This document shows positions 21,441 through 33,609 of a stretch of 64,000 nucleotides of DNA, in pieces. A model generated the notes under the pieces. It saw nothing but the letters and a program-made list of their open reading frames with translations, was not told the DNA's origin and did not search any database. This stretch comes from Oikopleura dioica (taxonomy: Eukaryota > Chordata > Appendicularia > Copelata > Oikopleuridae). The first letter of the stretch is position 1. Every line of letters begins with the position of its first letter. The position numbers and the translations under genes were made by a program. The stretch is taken from assembly GCA_907165135.1 (NCBI GenBank), contig OU015568.1, positions 12,718,501 to 12,782,500 on the forward strand. The letters are read 5' to 3'.

Positions 21441-23133
21441 ATGATTCTGTCGAGACAAAGGTACCTTCGCTTGTGCGTTAGGTTTGAGTCGGCTACTCTA
21501 ACCTACCAACATGGGCACCCGATCTTGACCGTGCCACTCCCGTCTCGAGGTGATCCAGTGATGTTCACCTGCAAGCCTGTTACAGGAACTGTTGGATCTC
21601 TTCTTCGAGACATTCAGAAGACGGATGGAGGAGTGTATCAAGCTGACTGCTTTACAACGGTAATTCCTTAACAAATAAATAACCTTAGCGTTTTTCTAAA
21701 GAACGGCGAACGCCTTGCAAAATCTACCTCATTTTGTCATCTGCTTCTTTTAAAAGAGTTCGATCTGGAGCTCAACAAGAAAAAATACAACATCAAAGTC
21801 CCGATGGAAGTCTCTGAAAAAGTTTACTCGCCATCAGTCCCGGCCGATAATGGGGTTAACGAGATGAGATATCAAGTAGCCAAGATTTACACAGCCTTGA
21901 ATATTGAGGTAACTCAAAAACCGTGCAAATCAATTCAAAACTGATTCAAGGCGAAACAACATGAGAAAGAAGAAGAACTTCTGAAAGAAAAAGAAGCTCT
22001 CATGAAAGAAATGAAACCTTTCTTTGAAGCAAACGATGTACTAGTCCAAAAAGTGGAAGCAAAAACGAAAGCCATCCAATACGGAATTCTGGCTTACATG
22101 GTCTTCCAGTGGTCAGCTCTCGCTCGCCTCACTTGGTGGGAGTACTCTTGGGACATCATGGAACCTGTCACTTACTTCATAACTTATGGGTAGGAAAAGG
22201 CATATAATTGTCGTAGTAATGGAATTTATAGTACCTCTGTTGCTTTATATGGGTTTTACGTTCTCTCTAAAACTGCGCCTAATTACGATTCCTATGAGCA
22301 GCGACTTAAGCTCTTGTATACCCATAAGATGGCACCTTCTCTTACTCTCGATATTCCTGGTGAGTTTTAGACGATTTTCAATAAGGATTTCTGAGTGAAA
22401 TCCTTCTCCCCCTCTTTTATTGGCTTGTTAGAAAGAGCGTAAAAAGTTACACTAGAAACACTGGAAAATTCCAGAGATTTTCAAAATATTGACCTCGTGC
22501 CACGTGACTGAAGTTCCAAAAGTACCATTTCTTTCGGACATCGGCATTTCCAAGTCCTCTTAGCTGAGCAGGCATGCGATACATGAAAATGATCGTCTTG
22601 TCGAGCTCTACATCGGCATCTTGGTTTCAACCCTTGTAATTTATTCTTCCATCCCTTTTTAAAATCAGCTGTTTGCTGAAAATATTGATTTCGAGAAAAA
22701 AGGGATGAAAAGGTTTGAGACTTGGATGCCGATGTAGAGCTCGACAAGACGATCATTTTCATGTATCGCATGCCTGCGTACCTTAGAGTAGTCGGAAACG
22801 CCGATGTCCGGAAGAAAAGGTACTTTTGGAACTTCAATCACGTGCTATGACGTCATAACTTCAAAAATTTCATCCTTTTTTGGTGGAATCTGGCATAACT
22901 TTTTACGCTCTTTCAAATGAGCTAATAAAAAAGAGGGGTAAGGATTTCACTCAGAATTCCTTATTGAAAATCGTCTTATTCTATTTTAAGATTCTCATAA
23001 ATTTTCAGAGTACAACGAAAAAATGCGCCGACTTCATGTGATCAACAATAAACTGCACCGACTTCGTGATCCTCTTCGACTTCAACTTCCTATCCGTCAA
23101 ATTCGCAACGACGCCACACTTGACCTCTATTAA
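21441..23133 (+). CDS. MCU: Mitochondrial calcium uniporter pore subunit
   Basis: Orthologue of MCU, the inner-membrane Ca2+ channel. N-terminal domain (VPLPSRGDPVMFTCKPV) is followed by coiled coil 1 (KEEELLKEKEALMKEMKPFF), TM1 (ILAYMVFQWSALARLTWWEY), the selectivity filter WDIMEP, and TM2 (VTYFITYG continuing into the next exon with ALYGFYVLSK). The last exon gives coiled coil 2 and LRDPLRLQLPIRQI, a near match to other MCUs. Exons join in phase over short introns, except the last intron (22361 to about 23010), which contains a foldback MITE and is about 650 nt. The mitochondrial presequence is the Arg-rich start MILSRQRYLRLCVRF. The gene appears intact. Confidence 0.93.
22369..22975. mobile_element. 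Foldback MITE in the last MCU intron
   Basis: Complete copy, about 607 bp. Terminal inverted repeats start AGACGATTTTCAATAAGGA and extend about 70 bp (including AACTTTTTACGCTCTTT). Inside sits a second, nearly perfect inverted pair of about 50 bp (centred on ATACATGAAAATGATCGTCT, 22573-22622 and 22727-22776). It inserted 8 bp after the GTGAGT donor and leaves both splice sites in place. Another copy lies at the left window edge. Confidence 0.85.
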
Positions 23134-23250
23134 CCTAAAGCTTCTATGTTTCAATTTTCCCAGCTGTAAATTTCCTCCCAGAATGAGTTCTTTGTTGCCT
23201 ACCTTATCCTCTTCCTGTTTATAATTCCAGACACTCTCTTTTACTTTTTA

Positions 23251-25516
23251 ATGCACCTAAATTTGTTCGATCATAAAGTTGTCAACAATGAAATTATAGA
23301 GCAAAAGAAAATGAATGGCCGAACCGACATTTATTTCCAAGAGAAAGGCATTTTTGCATTCGCAGAAATTGTGGATAATCGCTGGAAAGGAAATCGGGAC
23401 CTAAATGGGGAGATTCCCCACGAAATTCGCGACGACTACTTCCTTGCGTACAATTTTGCAGCGTATAGAGCGGCAAAGGATCAGAAAAAGAAAATGAGCA
23501 TTGCGGTCAAAAAACAGAAAGCAGAATCAACATGGAGCATCAATGCAAATGAAATCGATATTATCAATCTCACTCGTAAAAAAATCGTAAAAATATTCGA
23601 TGAAGCCATTTCAACCGTCAGGTCTAACACTCCAAGATTTCCATATCCTTCGGAAGCCGTCCTCGTGCTTTTGAACGGAGAATGGTCATGTGGATTGATT
23701 CCTTTGAATTCAAGACCATCGTTTGCAAACCAAATACTCAAGTTGCCAGTTTATCTTGTTTTCAAAAAGAAAATTGAATTCTGTTACCCAGAGAAGATTT
23801 ATCTGATCCCTCCCGGTTCTCCCATCTTGAATATACCAATCGAGCCAGTTCCTTTTGGACTCATGCCGCCTATTTCTCCAAAATTCACGAAAGGCCATTG
23901 GGGAAGAATCCAAATACTCTTCGATTGGATGCGCAAATGGAAGTCTATTGGACTCAACCAAGAGGTCGAAGGCGAAATCATCTATATTGACAAGACTAAT
24001 CGTTATTGTGGGATTACTGCAAATACAACCTATGGATCACAGGCGATATCTGAGTTGTTATGTAGATTATGGAAGGAACTGGATCCCATCGTTGAGGAAG
24101 ATATGGAAGATCGACAACTTGACGATAAATCAGAGTGCTACAAAGCTGCCGAATTCACCTCTTACACGTCTCAAAAAACTTTTCTGATGCGAGTGAAGAT
24201 ATTAAAATTTGCTAATGACAAGAAAACAGTGATTGCGATGGACATCGACTCTGGAAAGATTTATCATCCTGAATGCAGCAAGCTAAAGATGCTTCCTGAA
24301 GAGTTGCATCCAAAAAACATTCCCCCATTCGTAACTATTGGAAGATTTCCAAAAAATACAAAAAAACATTTATTGGAACCAAAGAAGATTGTTTCAGTAA
24401 CAGCTGGATGGCCGAAAGATTATAACTTTTATCATAAAGAATTTTATCACTTGAAAAAAATGCAATATAAGCGAGGAGAAGCCTTTGGAAGCCTTGGACT
24501 CAAGTTCGCCATTCACCTCCATGATTTCAAGATTGAGGAGAACGAAGAAGATTTCTTAAATTTCCTTGACAGTGAGGACGAAATAGACCCGGAGAAACCA
24601 GCCGAATTCATCAATTTGAAGAAGAAGATCACCAAAAAGTCGCCGTGGCTTGTCTCTGAATCACTCAGCCACAGTTTCGATTGCGAAGTTCAAATGTCAT
24701 CCCACCAGTTCCATAATTTATCAAACAAGATCAGAGAACTCCTGCCGACACTAGAAGATTCTATTCTCGAAGATTCGGCACTAATTCAAATTTGCCACGT
24801 GCAAACACATCACTTGATGGCCGTCTTTGTTCTTCAGCATCCATATAAGAAACGAGAAGAAGGTCAAAAACATCAGCTCAATACGCAGACCGATTTCCAC
24901 CAAAAATCCAAGATCGGATTTATGAAGAAGATCTAGAAGTCGAAGAAGAGGATGAGCTCGTATTAGTTCGCACCAATTTAGTCACTGAAGACAAATTCAT
25001 GTATTACAGAGCGCTTGTGCTGGAGAGAGATGACTTCAAATCGAAAGGTAAATCGAACAGAATAAATATTTGAAATCAACGAGAATTTTAGTAGAGCTTA
25101 TTGACTGTGGCGCACCCGCAATTGTCGACAACAAAGATATTTTCTATTTACCGAATAGATTGAAGCAAATTACCTGTCCGATTATACGAATAGAGCTAAC
25201 TGGCCATGCAAGACGAGTTGCTGAAGCTTGCACGATTCCAAAGCAGTACAATGGAATAAACCCATTCGCCAAATTTGCTAAATTCAAGCGAGGGTTCTCA
25301 AAGAATAACCCTTGGACAAACGAAGATGTGCTCAAAGAAGTCTGCTTCAGAGGTTGAATCAGACTTGAAATAATTATCATTTACTCTACTTTAGTTTTGA
25401 ATCAGAACAAAGCTAATGAAATGCACAGTGGCCGAGTCTTCAAAATTCAGTTCGATGCCAAAGCTACGATCGACTGCCTAACTATTTCACAGCCAATGGA
25501 AATAACTTCAATTTAA
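23251..25516 (+). CDS. Tudor-domain protein
   Basis: About 730 residues. The C-terminal part shows a Tudor pattern: YYRALVLE, VELIDCGAPAIVDNKDIFYL, PNRLKQITCPIIRIEL. Tudor proteins of this type usually bind methylated Arg in Piwi proteins and work in germ-line piRNA granules; that role is inferred. The N-terminal 550 residues are charged and include GEIIYIDKTNRYCGI, which may be a further small beta-barrel domain; I do not recognise it. Introns lie at about 25048-25090 and 25356-25394. The main frame ends prematurely at 24936 unless one A is added to the A5 run at 24866-24870, after which GQKTSAQYADRFPP continues into the Tudor exon. An upstream in-frame extension exists back to an acceptor near 23180. 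Confidence 0.7.
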
Positions 25517-25640
25517 AAACATGCTTAGTTCCCGAACTCGCCCACTTACCCTTTTAGTTCCTATAAATTAGAGTTGCCTCCACATATTAACAGACAATAT
25601 AATAATTAGAACAATAGTTCCGAACTCGTACATTTCAGAA

Positions 25641-26325
25641 ATGGCTAAAGTTTTGATCGTTGGTTCTAACCGTGGCATTGGGCTCGAACTCGTTCGACAA
25701 TTTGCTGCTCGCGGTGACTCTGTTTGGGCGACTTGTCGAAAAGCATCTGATAGTCTAAAAGAAGTCAAGAATGTCACTGTTATTGAGAACATTGACGTCG
25801 GCAAGGTAAAATGGTAAAGACCTAAACCGCGTATTATAATTTTTTAGGATGAAGCTGTTGAACTGATCAAAAACAACTCCACGTTTCCCGAAGCATTCGA
25901 TATTGTCGTCGCCAACGCTGGCGTCCTAAACCGAGAGTCGTTTGACGATCTCCCTGGCTCCGAAGGAATACTCAACCAATTCAACGTCAACGCCATCGGT
26001 CCGCTCCGCGTTGCGAAGGGTGTTGAAGGAAGACTCAAAGCTGGATCTAAATTCAATGTCATCACTTCGAGAATGGGATCAATCGCTGATAACGGTTCTG
26101 GAGGCATGTATGGCTACAGAATGTCCAAAGCAGCATTGAACGCAGCGGCTACATCGCTAAAGCATGACTTCAAAAAAGTCGATGTTTCGGTTGGAATCAT
26201 TCACCCGGGATACGTCAGAACGGGTAAATGACATCCCTGGGTATTTTGAGCTAAAAGTTTGTTAAGACATGACTGGCAACAACGGTTTGATCAATGCTGA
26301 CGAGAGTAGTTATAGTAGTGACTGA
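25641..26325 (+). CDS. Sniffer-type short-chain dehydrogenase, short C-terminus
   Basis: NAD(P)-dependent oxidoreductase of the classical SDR family, nearest to sniffer/C-factor carbonyl reductases. Motifs: GSNRGIGLELV (cofactor loop), VVANAG (NNAG position), the conserved Asn in NVNAIGPL, ITSRMGS (catalytic Ser), YGYRMSKAAL (YxxxK), and IHPGYVRTDMTG. Exons join across 25806-25848 and 26226-26268. The frame then stops after INADESSYSSD at 26325, where relatives continue for about 30 residues that complete the substrate loop. A GTAGTT directly after DE could be a donor to an unseen exon. Either the C-terminus is lost or it lies further right. Confidence 0.8.
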
Positions 26326-29295
26326 TGTTCTGGCGTTTTCTCTGACGCTCATTGGCTGTTGAAAATGAAGCACTGTTCCCTGGCACTCACGGCCCGAGGC
26401 GACGCGATGGCCAACTTTTGCTCTTCAGATCGAAATGAACTCATGGTATGATGACCCAAAAGGGATCAAGGTCAAAAAGGGTTGAAGGTCAAAATAAGGG
26501 TTGAGCTAACTTTGTTTCTTAGTCTGTTAAAACTGATAATTTTAAGTTGGTCGAATAATTTATTTCTGTTTATTCCTTATTTGGTAAGTTAGCAGAGTGT
26601 TTATGGTTTGTAGCGGTGAGGGTAAAGTTCTTGACCACTGTAGATGGGTGGGAGGTTAGTTATAACTATAAAGACAACAGCGGCAAAAGTAGCGGACATA
26701 AGTAAGCAAAAGCAGCATCCAAGTATCATACTTTCGAGAACAACTTTGATAAGGCTGGTAGCCATTTTTCTCGTTGGTTTTTAACTTTGCAATTTTGATA
26801 CTCGAAAAAAAAATTTTTGCATCTTAAATGTCAGCGCGCAGGTGCGGTACAACTGGTACGCCGTCTGCAATTAATACAATCTGCCGATGTTATCGTCCTA
26901 GGGTCAAACAAACTATTTTTAGTAAAATTGGGCTAAAATTCATTTTTAGTAAAACGAAGAAACTGATCTGATGGCTTGGAGCGAGTGGCGCCGGTGGACC
27001 AGTGCTCGAAGCTGCGGATTAACCTTTACGATGGGCTCACGTGAGCGCGCTTCTAGAAGATTCGATCGACTTCCGGCTTACGTAAGTTATACACCGCGAC
27101 TTGGTTTTCTTTCAATCTTTTCAAGGTATGAAAAAAGGTTAAATTGTAAAAAAGGGTTGAAAATCATTTTAGTGCTAATTCGATTTTTCCATCCTAAATT
27201 GGTTTTATATTTATGTTCAACTCATTTTAATAAGATATTTACATATTCAACTAATCATGTTTTAGGTTTATGGTTCTTCAACTTGACGCCGCCGACTCCA
27301 ATGAATCTAAGTTTTTCTCCGTCCCTTCACCTGAGAGCTACAAAGGTACCTCAACCTAAAAATCATAATTCTCTTTTCCCTAAATCTTTCAAATATTAAC
27401 TTGTAAAAAAAGGGTTTGATACGCACTAATGCGCTCTACCAAAACTAATCGCAGATGCAGTAGCTAATAGTAAATTTAGATCAACCTCATACTTCAATTC
27501 AACCTCAACCAACTTCATCCCATGCTGCCAAAGATCGTCTAGATGAATCACAATTTTTGTCGTCTGAGCAAACTGTATCTCCTACGCCATAATACTGTTT
27601 AGCACTTAAAATCAACTCAAAAATAAAACAAAAAAGGGATGCTAAAATGAAACTGTGTTGCAAGATTGGATATCACACATTTCGTAGAAAATTAATCAAT
27701 TTATTTCTCTCTCATTTTAACATAAAACACAACTAAATAAAACAAAAATTCATGAAATGTAGACGTTCTCATCGTTGTCTTCAAGATGATAAAATATATG
27801 AAATGCTTCCAAGCGCAGGGCAAGTTCATCCATAACTCTATCAAATTCTAGCGGATTCTGCATTTTGCGTATTTTACAACTGTCGAATAAACAAGAGTCA
27901 GGAGATTACAGGCTTTTTATAGCATTTTACTGTATTTATTTTCAATAGCAGTGGAAAGGGAATTTTGTTCCATCAAATGACTATCGATAGTTTTGTTTCA
28001 TTTTCAAATACTCTAACTTTTGTGTGCCTATCGCTGTTCTCGTCTCATTTTAAAAAGTTTATTAAAAAGCCATCAATTTTGTAATATACCTTCATTCTTT
28101 CTCTGAAATCATTTCATCTTTTTGTGATAAAACTCGTGTTCCATCATATTTTATACGCTTTACGAAAGCGCCACCACATATTGATATATTGATGGCTAAT
28201 GTCCCAGTTTTGATTTTCCGGAAGTTGCGTGAAGAAAGTGTCGATTATAGGGTCAAACCCATAGAAAGACGAAAGTTCAAACGAGCGTCTCAACTCGATT
28301 GATCTTTAGGCCCCCTTTAAGTTTGATCATATATGAAATCAACAAAAATGAATCTCTCAATAAAGTTGTAAATAAAAGTCTCTGCGTCGACATATATTCG
28401 AGTGTGGTGGAGCATTGATTCTAGTTGCGAGTAAATGATGGCGCGTTTCTCAACTCGCTAAAAAGCAAGATCTCAATCGAAGAAATCACTTTGTACGGGT
28501 ACAAAGCCAACGATATACACAGTACTCAGAAATGAGTTTTATTTTTGGCTTTGTGCTTTAATCCGAAATCGAGGAATGAAAACTGATCTTGATCGAAGGA
28601 GCGCAGAGATTGCTTTATTAATTCGGTATGAAAGTTACGGTGCGGAAAAAATTGACGAAGAAACGATTGACGATCACTCAAGCTGAGCAGCTTGGGGTAC
28701 AAAGTCTTTTCATTTGATAGGCATTTCTGTGTTTAGTGTTCAGTGTATCTTTTACCAATAGTTTTATTCTACATTCTTACCGACGTAACAACGTTAATGG
28801 GAATCTGTCAGATAGGGCTTTTGATCCATTTTGTCAGTTTGACAATTGGAGGACTGATTTTTGTATCTGTTGAAATTTCGATCTTTTTCCTATTTTGCTG
28901 GTCTTGCTACCAGTGAAATGCTTGAATGAACTTTTGATTAACACTAAATGTTTAGTTTCAATTTTCTTTTAGTAAGTTTACAACAATGCTCTCGTCTATT
29001 TCGTGTTAAATGTTAAATGTCAAAATGAGTAACTTTGGTCTATTACAGACAAAATGAAAAAACCTGTTTTTATTTAGAGAAATTTATATGAAAAAGAACT
29101 ATATGAAAGATGGTGATGAAAAATATAAATGTAAATCATCTTTTCTTTTCTCGCCCTTTTTACTTGTGCGCAGTTTTTTAAACCTGTAGACTAGCAACGT
29201 CTCCTCCTTGATTTTCTACAAGTTTTTTCTGTACTGATTATTCGAAAAATAAACTTCAAATATTCTAGAACGCCTTGTTATTTCTCAGCAAAGTC
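26326..29295. other. Long, mostly non-coding interval
   Basis: About 3 kb, the longest gene-poor stretch. Scattered AAGGTCAAAAAGGGTTGA-like words recur near 26455-26510, 27140 and 27400. I see one weak two-exon gene (27270-27592). The rest has only short frames, with no long inverted repeat, tRNA or element termini that I can support. Confidence 0.4.
27270..27592 (+). CDS. Possible small two-exon gene, unknown
   Basis: ATG at 27270 follows an acceptor-like TGTTTTAG. Exon 1 (to 27345) reads MVLQLDAADSNESKFFSVP and continues to ESYK. A GTACCT donor and a TAAATTTAG acceptor (27479) give a phase-1 join to DQPHTSIQPQPTSSHAAKD, ending VSPTP and a stop at 27592. AATAAA lies about 30 bp downstream. 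The protein would be about 62 residues, Ser/Pro/Gln-rich, with no known domain. Support is codon-like composition, clean splice phase and the polyadenylation signal; the intron (134 nt) is longer than usual here. Confidence 0.3.
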
Positions 29296-29304
29296 TATAT
29301 AAAG
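29296..29304 (+). promoter_or_regulatory. TATA box of the 29377 gene
   Basis: TATATAAAG lies 81 bp before the start codon, which leaves room for a start site near 29325 and a leader of about 50 nt. It is one of the few strong TATA matches in a sensible position in this window. Confidence 0.55.
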
Positions 29305-29376
29305 GGCTGAAAATTGCATTCGAATCAGTTTTTGTTTGACACGCAAACTAACAAGAGCAAAAAACGGCATTTCACG

Positions 29377-30454
29377 ATGGCAAGGAAGGCTACCAAAAAG
29401 GTAAGAATTTTGTGCATTTATTTTTGGACATGGTATCGTTATTACAGTCAACGGCTACGGTCAAGCGATGTGGCAACGCTGGTCGTGTTGAAAAGCCCCG
29501 TGCCGACAATGACCAAACTTTTCTGGAATCTCCAGATGCTCTCCCGAGAATGGTCGATGAGAGTGACGTTCCTCGTCGCTTCCGTCGACATCTCGACTTC
29601 GATGCTCCAGTTGGAGATGTTGGCGCTGATGAAACTATCCTCGTTTCGGGCAACGTTGAAGGCGACGAAACCCTGGTCGACATGGACGAGTGTCTCGACG
29701 AGGATGCTATTCTACGAACCCAAGTTCTTCTCAACGACGTTGAACAAGAGGAGCGCGAAACTCGAGACGAGTTTGAAGCTGGGGTTTTTGCCAACCGACA
29801 GCGCGAAGGCAACTTCCTCGAAGAATCCCGCTTCCACCGACCTGGTGACAATCCTGAGCGGGATCATTTCTACCATCGCATTGACGATCTTTCTTCTTTG
29901 TCTGTCGCTGGCTCTGAGCACGGTGATCCCGAATTGGCGAAGCGAAAAGCCGCCCATGTTGATGTAACCTATGGGGTCTTTACAAAAGATCCTGAAAAGA
30001 CCAACACCGAAGTCCTTCGCTACAAGGACTGGAAAAACGACGTGGCGACTCCATGGCTCTTCGCTCCCATTAGTAACCGTATGGGACGAACTACTTACGG
30101 TTATATGCACTACGACAGTTGCAGTAAGTTTTATTTTTCAAATTTTCAATTAAATATTCTTGACTAAAAATCTTTCTAGTCAATCGAGTGCCCGACAAAC
30201 TCACTCGAGCCGTCAACATCTTGGAACAGGTTTTGGCGAACAGAAACAAAGAGTTGGCTGCACTCATCGCCGAGCTCGAGTTCGAGGAAACCGCCATTTT
30301 TCTCGAGACCAGCGAGTTTGTCTTCAACCTCAAGAATGGCGAGTATGGACACGCTCAAGTTTCTGCTTCGCCCCTCCGAGTCACTGGACGACGACCAGAT
30401 GATTTGCCTGCTCTGTTCAAGGTCAAGAAAACTGGTGCTCAAGCTTTTAGGTGA
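29377..30454 (+). CDS. Orphan acidic protein, three exons
   Basis: Exon 1 encodes only MARKATKK; introns are 29401-29447 and 30124-30179, both GT-AG and in phase. The protein is about 325 residues: a highly acidic N-terminal half (DVGADETILVSGNVEGDETL), a central segment with DVTYGVFTKDPEKTNTEVL and TTYGYMHYDSC, then a helical stretch (RAVNILEQVLANRNKELAAL) and a basic end. There is no signal peptide or membrane segment. I do not recognise the family. It is the first of a run of plus-strand orphan genes up to 45.9 kb. An AATAAA lies near 30528. Confidence 0.6.
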
Positions 30455-30983
30455 AGAAACACCATCTTTTTCATCTAACAAGCTGTAAAAAATAATTGCT
30501 TGTCAAATAAGAACTTTTTGTATTCTAGAAATAAAAAAATTTTTTTACAAAATTTGAACTTTTGTGTCTACGTGTCATTATTTGTAAATCGTGATTAATC
30601 GCATCTTGCTAGTTGAAATCTCGAAATGAAAATTGTCGACGAGCAGGTTGAGTGTTAAGTCTAGAAGTAGCGGCGGCGCACGCGTGCGTCTGGAAATCGG
30701 AAAAATCGTGTTTCGAGATTTTGAAAATCTTCTCCTGTCGCTCGCTTATTCTCCCATCTCGCATTTTTCGAAGCCGGCGTTTTTTAATTTCGTAAAGAGA
30801 AAGTTGCCGATTGTTAGAAAAATTGCTGATCGTAAGAGAAAGTCGCGGCTTTTGAGAGAAATTCCGCTGATCGGGATCCTTTTATTTTCTGATTATCTGT
30901 TTTTCATTTCTCAGCACCCTGTAAATCGAGTGTTTACGGTAGTTAACGGGGATTCATTTTTCAGATAATCAAGTATAAAGGGC

Positions 30984-32680
30984 ATGTTTCTGATGGATCC
31001 GCCGAACGCTCGTTCCCAGCAACAACTATCGGCTCGGTCAGATTCTCGGCCTTCAACCCCTCGTCACCAGCGCCATCACCGAAATTCTGGTGGCAGCCGA
31101 CGAGCGGATAGCCCAACCACTTCACTTCGATCTCTACCAGTCTGGCGAGAGGAGATTGTCAACGCTCCTGACGAGTTCCAATTTGTTCGTCCGCGAACTC
31201 CACGGTAATCGATTTTCAAAAACCCGTATTTACAGAGATTATTAGAGAATCGATGCCCTTACATCCGTCCTTCACCAGAATGACGTCCACCGCTGCTTCT
31301 CACGAGGAGCATGCCGCTCAAACTTCCGAGGTGCTTGGCGCGGAACTTGCCACCGGCGGAGCAACTACAACAACTGCTGCTCCAGGCTCGACGCTGCCTG
31401 AAACAACTCATTTCGAGTCTCCGTTGAGCCCTGTTTCTCAACGCTTGTTGACCGAAAAACCGACTTCTCTTGCCCCTCCTCAGCCCGTCAACGTAGCAGG
31501 TGGAGCTGTCCTTTCTATGCCCACCACTACGGCGCGGATTCCAGCGCCGACTCGAGCTCCAACCACCACCACCACCGAAATCGTAAGTAAATTTCGATTT
31601 CTTTCAATTTTTAATCGATTTTGTAGAAAACGATGTTTGGTTGTACCCCGCGTTTTGATATTGGATGCTTGGCTGTGGCCTGTGCGACTGCTGCAATCGC
31701 TGCTGTAGCGATATACATCCTTATTGCTGCTAGTCGCGCTTGCTTGCCGTCGACCTATGGCATCGGCTGGCCTGGAAATAATCCTCGGTAAGTGCTCTTT
31801 CAAAGAAGGACAGTTTAAAATGGGTTTTATAGAAATGGCGCTCAAACACCACCCGTAATCCAAGAGCCAGAGGATGAGCTTCTTCGCATACGGCGATCGT
31901 ATTTGGTCGACGACCGACGAGTGCGCCGATCTTTGACCGACGAGTGCAAGGAAGTCGGCAACATCTGCGACTGCCAGTGTGCGTTCGCCGTTGACAACGG
32001 CCGATGGAGCATCTCCCTCTCTCAATCGCCTCCTTCGCTCAATGGCAACGATGTTTCCGAAGCAGAAGAAGGCGCCAACATGGATGACGCTAGCTCTACC
32101 TCCGCTCCCTCCACCACGTCGACCGTCTCTACCAAATGGGCCACCAACAGCGACTTTACGAGCATCTCCAAGCAACCAGGTAAACTTTTAAATTTAAAAA
32201 TTTGATTAATTTGCCAGGATTTCAAGGGCTTCTGGACGCTAATCGTCGCATCGAAGAGGACTTTGGCGACGCTGGCTTCCATGAGCCGCGATCGAGCCCC
32301 TTTGACATGGTTGACGAGTTAGCCGAGATGGTCGACGAGCTCGTCCTTGACGGCGACGATGCTGACACCGGGGTGATTGAAGCGGCCAACGAGCAAGACG
32401 AGCCAGTTGACGTCGCTGGCGACGAGGCCACAGTTGGCCCGACTGCAGCTCTCGTTGAAGCCTCCGCCGATGGCGTCGAAGCTTCCGCCGATGGTGTTGA
32501 AGCCTCCGTCGTTGAATACGTCGACGACAACGAAGACGCATCCGAAGAAGGCTCTGGAGAGAACAACTTGCGCTCGGACCCTTCCACTCGACAAGGTCCG
32601 AATTTCAAACTTATTTTTGTGATTCTAATCTTGTTTTATATCTAGCTACTGAGCCTGCCGCCACCATTGTTACTCTTTGA
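30984..32680 (+). CDS. Orphan single-pass membrane protein, Ser/Thr-rich
   Basis: Five or more exons. Exon 1 (ATG 30984 or 30993) is Ser/Arg-rich (RSDSRPSTPRHQRHH). After a 41-nt intron ending TTATTAG at 31249 comes a Thr/Ala/Pro-rich region suited to O-glycosylation. A transmembrane segment follows (CLAVACATAAIAAVAIYIL), then a short Cys motif (NICDCQC) and a very acidic C-terminal half with a tandem EASADGV repeat near 32460-32510, ending ATEPAATIVTL. A TATAAAG at 30974 is too close to ATG 30984, so translation may start at 31253 (MPLHPS) if that box is used. There is no N-terminal signal peptide, which suggests a type II or internal signal-anchor protein. The family is unknown. Confidence 0.55.
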
Positions 32681-33018
32681 GTAACTTCTCAAACCATCCA
32701 AGTTCCTGACTAGTATTTCCTGTCGCCACCAAATTTGCTTCATTTAATTTTTGCTGCTTATCAGCCACTTATAATCATTTATCCCTTTTGACGTTTACTG
32801 ACCTAAATTTCTCGTTTGCTCCATTTCACGTGCCCTTATCCTCCACAAGTTCCCAAATGATCTAACTTTATACTGACTGAAAAAATGATCTAGCTTTTTC
32901 TTCCTTTTTCAAACGTCCTTTTTAATCTCACTTTTTTGACCGACAAACGATTACGGCTTTAAACTTGTCAATGAAGCTCACCTTATCTTTAAGATAAAAA
33001 CATTTTAACATTTTTAGG

Positions 33019-33473
33019 ATGTCATGGAGTAGCGACGATTATCGAGTATCGGGCACTGAGCAAGAGGAAACACTCTTAGCTCAACGTCAAGAGCAGCAAC
33101 GACAACAGGTGTTGACGAGCGCTCTCGATGTTCATCATTTCAAGCTGGTAAGTGCTAAATGTCACAGAAACAGTCATTCACATCAAATCAGTTTGGCAAA
33201 ACGACATTTCTTCCCGTCAAATTCTCCAAAAAGGTTTTCAACTATCGAAAGCTCATGCTAAACGATTGGCTGCGAAAACAGATCATCTTCACAATCGCTA
33301 ATTACAAGGTAATCTTTGCTTTTTGTATATGGATTTTAACATAAATGTAGGAAGAGAATCTTGATCTTCCGTTGGAAATGCAGGGGCTTGCTCAAATGTG
33401 CGATTGTGAGTTTCGATTCTGGCGCGTCGAGAGTTGGATCTATTTCAATCAGTTCTACAATTCGCCAACGTAA
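33019..33473 (+). CDS. Orphan small protein, weakly homeodomain-like
   Basis: Three exons of about 115 residues. The start MSWSSDDYRVSGTEQEETLL follows a CATTTTTAG acceptor. A Gln-rich helix (AQRQEQQRQQVLTS) precedes the second exon (LPVKFSKKVFNYRKLMLNDW) and the third (LDLPLEMQGLAQMCDCEF, then SWIYFNQFYNSP). The spacing of LP-EMQ-LA and W-I--N resembles a decayed TALE homeodomain helix 2/3, but the key basic residues are missing. Introns at 33149-33191 and 33310-33350 are GT-AG. Confidence 0.45.
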
Positions 33474-33609
33474 ATTTGCTTGTTAATTTGTACGCTTACT
33501 TATCACGCATTTATGTTTCATCCTTTGTTAATCCATCCGCTTGTAATTAAATGCATAGTATCTGTACTTATTTGTCAATTTGTTTTATCAATAGACGTCG
33601 TAGCGGAGT

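Noticed and set aside
26971-27399. 142-codon frame beginning MAWSEWRRW
   Set aside because: It runs through a GTAAGT and T-rich segments and changes character midway; no splice model kept a sensible reading. Only the smaller model at 27270-27592 was kept at low confidence.
28628-28700. Short Lys-rich frame MKVTVRKKLTKKRLT
   Set aside because: Only about 24 codons before a possible donor, no second exon and no promoter found.
30633-30968. 111-codon open frame between two orphan genes
   Set aside because: No ATG start, no acceptor before it, and the composition (Arg/Lys/Phe-rich with no domain) fits chance in a short intergenic stretch.
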